A stretch of 9,200 nt of DNA, from assembly GCA_028290085.1 (NCBI GenBank), contig JAQGKN010000281.1, positions 1-9,200 on the forward strand, given 5' to 3'. Position 1 is the stretch's first letter; every line of letters begins with the position of its first letter. A program made the translations under genes and the position numbers. The notes under the pieces were generated by a model, which had not been told where the DNA came from, made no database searches, and saw only the letters and a program-made list of their open reading frames with translations. Below, in pieces: positions 6,324-9,200 of this stretch. The DNA comes from Hyphomicrobiales bacterium. Lineage in GTDB: Bacteria > Pseudomonadota > Alphaproteobacteria > Rhizobiales > Beijerinckiaceae.

Positions 6324-7226
6324 ATGTCCGCTTTCCGTGCTTCCCATCCGCTGATTCGCCGGGCTCGCGCCCAATTCCGCGTCGGCTTCGTGCGTGTCGC
6401 TCTGGCAGCACTGATTGTGCTGCCCGCGGCGGGCTGTTCCTCGCTCGGGTCGATGAACCCGTTCGGTGGCGAAAAATACGAAACCAAGCTTCTCCCGGAC
6501 GTGCCGGCCGAAGATATCTACGACCAGGGACTGGCCCGCCTTCAAAAGAAGGACGGCGAGGGCGCAGCGAAGAAGTTCGCTGAACTCGAAAAGCAGTACC
6601 CATATTCGCAGTGGTCGCGGAAAGGTCTGATTATGCAGACCTATTCTCAATATGAGGGCGCCCAGTACGACGACGCCGTCGCCTCTGCGAATCGCTACAT
6701 CGGTCTCTATCCGACCAGCCCCGAGGCCTCTTACGCGGCCTATCTGATGGGCATGTCCTACTACAAGCAGATCCCTGACATTTCTCGCGATCAGGACACG
6801 ACGGAAAAGGCGCTTCAGGTCTTTACCGCGCTCGTTCAGAAATATCCGAAGTCGGAATATGTCGAGGACTCGAAGTACAAGATCCAGGTGACGCGCGACC
6901 AGCTCGCCGGCAAGGACATGTCGGTCGGCCGTTATTATCTCGCGCGCAAGAACTACACGGCGGCTGTCAATCGCTTCCGTGAGGTTCTCGCCAAGTACCA
7001 GACCACGCGTCACGCGGAAGAAGCTCTCTATCGCCTGACCGAAGCCTATCTGGGCCTCGGCATCGCGCCGGAAGCTCAGACTGCCGCTGCAGTGCTCGGG
7101 CATAATTTCCCGGACAGTCAGTGGTACAACGACGCGCACAAGCTGCTGGCTGGTGGCGGTCTTCAGCCCAACGAAGATCGGGGATCCTGGATTTCCAAGG
7201 CCTTCCAGAAGGTTGGTCTCGGCTAA
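6324..7226 (+). CDS. bamD: Outer membrane assembly lipoprotein BamD (ComL/YfiO)
   Basis: BamD is an essential lipoprotein of the BAM complex, which folds beta-barrel proteins into the outer membrane. It acts on the periplasmic face beside BamA. Numbering from ATG 6324 (300 residues), a signal peptide has a basic n-region (RRARAQFR) and a hydrophobic core (ALAALIVL), then a lipobox AAGC with the acylated Cys38. Ala at -3 is less usual than Leu. Serine at +2 fits sorting to the outer membrane. The mature protein is a chain of tetratricopeptide repeats from about residue 62 to 275, with typical blocks such as AEDIYDQGLARLQKKDGEGA, FTALVQKYPKSEYVEDS and AVNRFREVLAKYQTTRHAEEA. ATG 6324 has GAGG 4 nt upstream. 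ATG 6321 adds one Met. ATG 6264 would add 20 charged residues before an already complete signal peptide, and has no clear ribosome site. recN follows after 19 nt, suggesting co-transcription. Confidence 0.93.
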   Translation: MSAFRASHPLIRRARAQFRVGFVRVALAALIVLPAAGCSSLGSMNPFGGEKYETKLLPDVPAEDIYDQGLARLQKKDGEGAAKKFAELEKQYPYSQWSRKGLIMQTYSQYEGAQYDDAVASANRYIGLYPTSPEASYAAYLMGMSYYKQIPDISRDQDTTEKALQVFTALVQKYPKSEYVEDSKYKIQVTRDQLAGKDMSVGRYYLARKNYTAAVNRFREVLAKYQTTRHAEEALYRLTEAYLGLGIAPEAQTAAAVLGHNFPDSQWYNDAHKLLAGGGLQPNEDRGSWISKAFQKVGLG

Positions 7227-7245
7227 GAACGCAGGGCGGGTTAAC

Positions 7246-8916
7246 ATGCTCGTCCAGCTCTCGATCCGGGATATCGTCCTGATCGACCGACTCGATCTCG
7301 AGTTCGGTCGTGGTCTCACCGTCCTGACGGGTGAGACCGGCGCCGGAAAATCCATTCTCCTGGATGCTTTTTCCCTCGCGCTCGGCGGGCGCGGGGATGG
7401 CTCCCTCGTGCGCTCCGGCGAGGCCCAGGGACAGATCACCGCCGTCTTCGATCTGGCGCTGGATCATCCCGCACGCCATGCCGCGCGCGCGCAGGATATC
7501 GATTCGGAAGGCGACCTGATTCTGCGCCGCGTGCAGATGGCAGACGGGCGCACGCGCGCTTTCGTCAACGACCAACCGGTCAGCGCGCAGGCGATGCGGG
7601 GCATCGCGGCTTCGCTCGTTGAAATCCATGGCCAGCATGACGATCGGGCGCTCGTCGACCCCGCCGTCCATCGCACGCTCGTTGATGCTTTCGGCGGGTT
7701 GCAGTCGCAGACCGAGGGCGTGCGGCGATCCTATTCCGATTTGCGGACTGCACGTGCCGATCTGGCGACGGAAGAAGAGCGGGTGGCGAAGGCCCGCGCC
7801 GATGGCGATTATTTGCGCCACGCGCATGCCGAGTTGACAAAGCTCGGCCCGCGTACGGGCGAGGAAGAAAAGCTCTCGGCCAAGCGCACTACCATGATGC
7901 AGGCCGAGAAGGTGACGAGCGAGTTGCGCGATGCGCATCATTCGCTGTCTGGCGAGCATTCGCCCATCGCAGCGCTGTCGGCGACCATGCGCCGGCTTGA
8001 GCGCCGCGCCGCGCAGGCGCTCGCTCTGATCGAGCCTTCGGTGAAGTCGCTCGCGGCCGCGCTCGATGCGCTCGACAGCGCGGCGCAGGTCGTCGAGCAG
8101 GCGCTGCGGGATGCGCGTTACGACCCCAAGGAGCTGGAAGTCGTCGAAGAGCGGCTGTTCGCTCTGCGCGGAGCAGCTCGCAAATATGCGGTGCCAGCCG
8201 ATAATCTGGCGGCACTCGCTGAAAAGTTCTCGGCCGATCTCGCCGCGCTCGATGCCGGCGAGGCGCGGTTGATCGCGCTTGGCAAGGCTGCCACGGATGC
8301 CGCGAAGCGCTTCGATGTGGCCGCTGCCGCATTGTCCGCCGCACGCACCAAAACGGCGGTTGAACTCGACAAGGCGGTCAATGCGGAACTCGCGCCGCTG
8401 AAGCTCGAGCGCGCGAAATTCACCACGCATATCCAGACCAATGCCGGCGAGCCCGCGCCCGATGGCATCGACCGCGTGGAATTCTGGGTGCAGACAAATC
8501 CGGGCACGCGCGCCGGGCCGCTGATGAAAGTGGCGTCGGGCGGCGAACTCGCGCGCTTCATGCTCGCCCTGAAGGTGGTGCTGGCGGATCGCGGCTCCGC
8601 GCCGACGCTGGTGTTCGACGAAATCGACACGGGTGTGGGCGGTGCCGTGGCCGATGCCATTGGCCAGAGGCTGGCGCGGCTCTCTTCAGGTGTTCAGGTG
8701 CTGGCGGTCACGCATGCGCCGCAGGTTGCGGCACGGGCCGTCGGGCATTTCAAGATCGCCAAGGGCGATGCGGACAAGGGCAAGCGGGTTGCGACTCGTG
8801 TCGAGCCGCTCGCGCAGGCCGCGCGTCAGGAAGAGATCGCGCGCATGCTGGCGGGTGCCACCATCACCGATGAGGCACGCGCCGCCGCCGGCCGCCTGCT
8901 CCTGGGCGCAGGCTGA
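7246..8916 (+). CDS. recN: DNA repair protein RecN
   Basis: RecN is an SMC-like ATPase recruited to double-strand breaks, where it holds DNA together for recombinational repair. The 556 residues match the family length (about 553 in E. coli). The N-terminal half-domain has the Walker A GETGAGKS (29-36) and a Q-loop-like IHGQHD (127-132). The middle (about 155-375) is Ala/Glu/Arg-rich, with heptad-like stretches for the antiparallel coiled coil. The C-terminal half-domain has the ABC signature SGGELAR (431-437), Walker B TLVFDEID (454-461, Asp458 and Glu459) and the H-loop VTHAPQVA (His490). The start at ATG 7246 opens with MLVQLSIRDIVLIDRLDLEF, as in other RecN proteins, and follows AGGGCGGG by 5 nt. 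A longer frame from 7153 would overlap bamD with unrelated residues. Pairing with bamD is common in alphaproteobacteria. I see no LexA box just upstream, so SOS control, if any, acts elsewhere. Confidence 0.96.
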   Translation: MLVQLSIRDIVLIDRLDLEFGRGLTVLTGETGAGKSILLDAFSLALGGRGDGSLVRSGEAQGQITAVFDLALDHPARHAARAQDIDSEGDLILRRVQMADGRTRAFVNDQPVSAQAMRGIAASLVEIHGQHDDRALVDPAVHRTLVDAFGGLQSQTEGVRRSYSDLRTARADLATEEERVAKARADGDYLRHAHAELTKLGPRTGEEEKLSAKRTTMMQAEKVTSELRDAHHSLSGEHSPIAALSATMRRLERRAAQALALIEPSVKSLAAALDALDSAAQVVEQALRDARYDPKELEVVEERLFALRGAARKYAVPADNLAALAEKFSADLAALDAGEARLIALGKAATDAAKRFDVAAAALSAARTKTAVELDKAVNAELAPLKLERAKFTTHIQTNAGEPAPDGIDRVEFWVQTNPGTRAGPLMKVASGGELARFMLALKVVLADRGSAPTLVFDEIDTGVGGAVADAIGQRLARLSSGVQVLAVTHAPQVAARAVGHFKIAKGDADKGKRVATRVEPLAQAARQEEIARMLAGATITDEARAAAGRLLLGAG

Positions 8917-8921
8917 GCCTG

Positions 8922-9200
8922 CTAGTGCCGTTTCGCCTTGCTGATGTGCAGGGTGACCTCGCCGACTTTCACACCGAGTTTGGAGACTGTCGCGCGGTTG
9001 AGCACGCTTCCGTCTGGCAGCAGGCCCAGCACGTCGTTGAAACCCAGGTCTATTGTGGACTGCTTCGTTTTCACCGTGGCTGTGTAGGCGAGGCGGAAGG
9101 TGGGGCCGTCGAGACGCCCGTCTGCTGTGCCGATCACGTCCTCGCGGGTGCCGCTGTAGGTCGATGGACCTGTCTTGGTGAGCACCCAGGTCTTGCGGTC
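8922..9200 (-). CDS. DUF3833-like protein, C-terminal part, 5' end outside window
   Basis: The - strand frame is open from the right edge (DRKTWVLTKTGPSTYSG) to a TAG at 8922-8924, giving about 92 residues of a longer protein. The GTG at 9185 is internal by this reading. The pattern of a Trp/Leu-Thr-Lys-Thr-Gly-Pro strand, then Tyr-x-Gly-Thr-x-x-Asp-Val-Ile-Gly-Thr-Ala, then LNRATVSKLGVKVGEVTLHISK, resembles the C-terminus of the DUF3833 family as I remember it. That family is made of small, mostly beta-strand proteins of unknown function, often with a lipoprotein or secretion signal; the N-terminus needed to see this is missing. The usual WMYLID-like segment is changed here (FNDVLGLLPDG). 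It converges tail-to-tail with recN, 5 nt between stops, with no terminator between them. A function should not be assumed. Confidence 0.65.
   Translation of the reverse strand, partial: DRKTWVLTKTGPSTYSGTREDVIGTADGRLDGPTFRLAYTATVKTKQSTIDLGFNDVLGLLPDGSVLNRATVSKLGVKVGEVTLHISKAKRH

Noticed and set aside
6168..7439. Long - strand open frame (423 codons) opposite bamD
   Set aside because: It covers a clear lipoprotein gene on the other strand and shows no motif, ribosome site or recognisable domain.
6967..8430. Long - strand open frame (487 codons) opposite bamD and recN
   Set aside because: It is antisense to two well-supported genes, its product is Arg/Gly/Leu-rich without family features, and such shadows are expected in GC-rich coding DNA.

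Overview
The window is a stretch of the division and cell wall (dcw) cluster of an alphaproteobacterium, with its usual envelope-biogenesis neighbours downstream. Most likely it comes from a GC-rich member of the Hyphomicrobiales (Rhizobiales). This is inferred from the gene order ddl-ftsQ-ftsA-ftsZ-lpxC-bamD-recN, from the FtsZ N-terminus ([17 protein letters not shown]), from the long Pro/Gln/Ala-rich FtsZ linker with two order-like islands, and from the FtsZ tail [10 protein letters not shown]. No genus can be named with confidence.

Layout, all on the + strand except the last gene. Bases 1-674 are the 3' part of ddl (D-Ala-D-Ala ligase), whose start lies outside the window. ftsQ (641-1627) overlaps ddl by 34 nt. 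ftsA (1624-2940) starts at a TTG that overlaps the ftsQ stop. These three look translationally coupled and co-transcribed. ftsZ (3045-4787) follows after 104 nt. A GC-rich hairpin (4819-4844) probably ends or attenuates transcription after ftsZ. A 373-nt non-coding region (4788-5160) then holds a near-palindrome and a set of mutually exclusive hairpins, and leads into lpxC (5161-6105). A 218-nt gap precedes bamD (about 6324-7226), and recN (7246-8916) follows bamD by 19 nt. The C-terminal end of a DUF3833-like gene (8922-9200, - strand, 5' end outside the window) converges on recN with only 5 nt between the two stop codons.

How the genes work together: Ddl makes the D-Ala-D-Ala peptidoglycan precursor. 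FtsZ forms the division ring, FtsA ties it to the inner membrane, and FtsQ links the ring to the periplasmic septal synthesis machinery. LpxC commits UDP-GlcNAc-derived precursor to lipid A. BamD is part of the machine that inserts outer-membrane beta-barrels. RecN is an SMC-like protein of double-strand-break repair. The window therefore couples septum formation, cell wall, outer membrane and chromosome maintenance.

I see no mobile element, CRISPR array, tRNA, rRNA or clearly novel system. The region is mostly conserved core genome. The points worth a second look are small: the untranslated region before lpxC, an AT-rich patch inside ddl, the conserved-looking islands in the FtsZ linker, and the DUF3833-like gene at the right edge.
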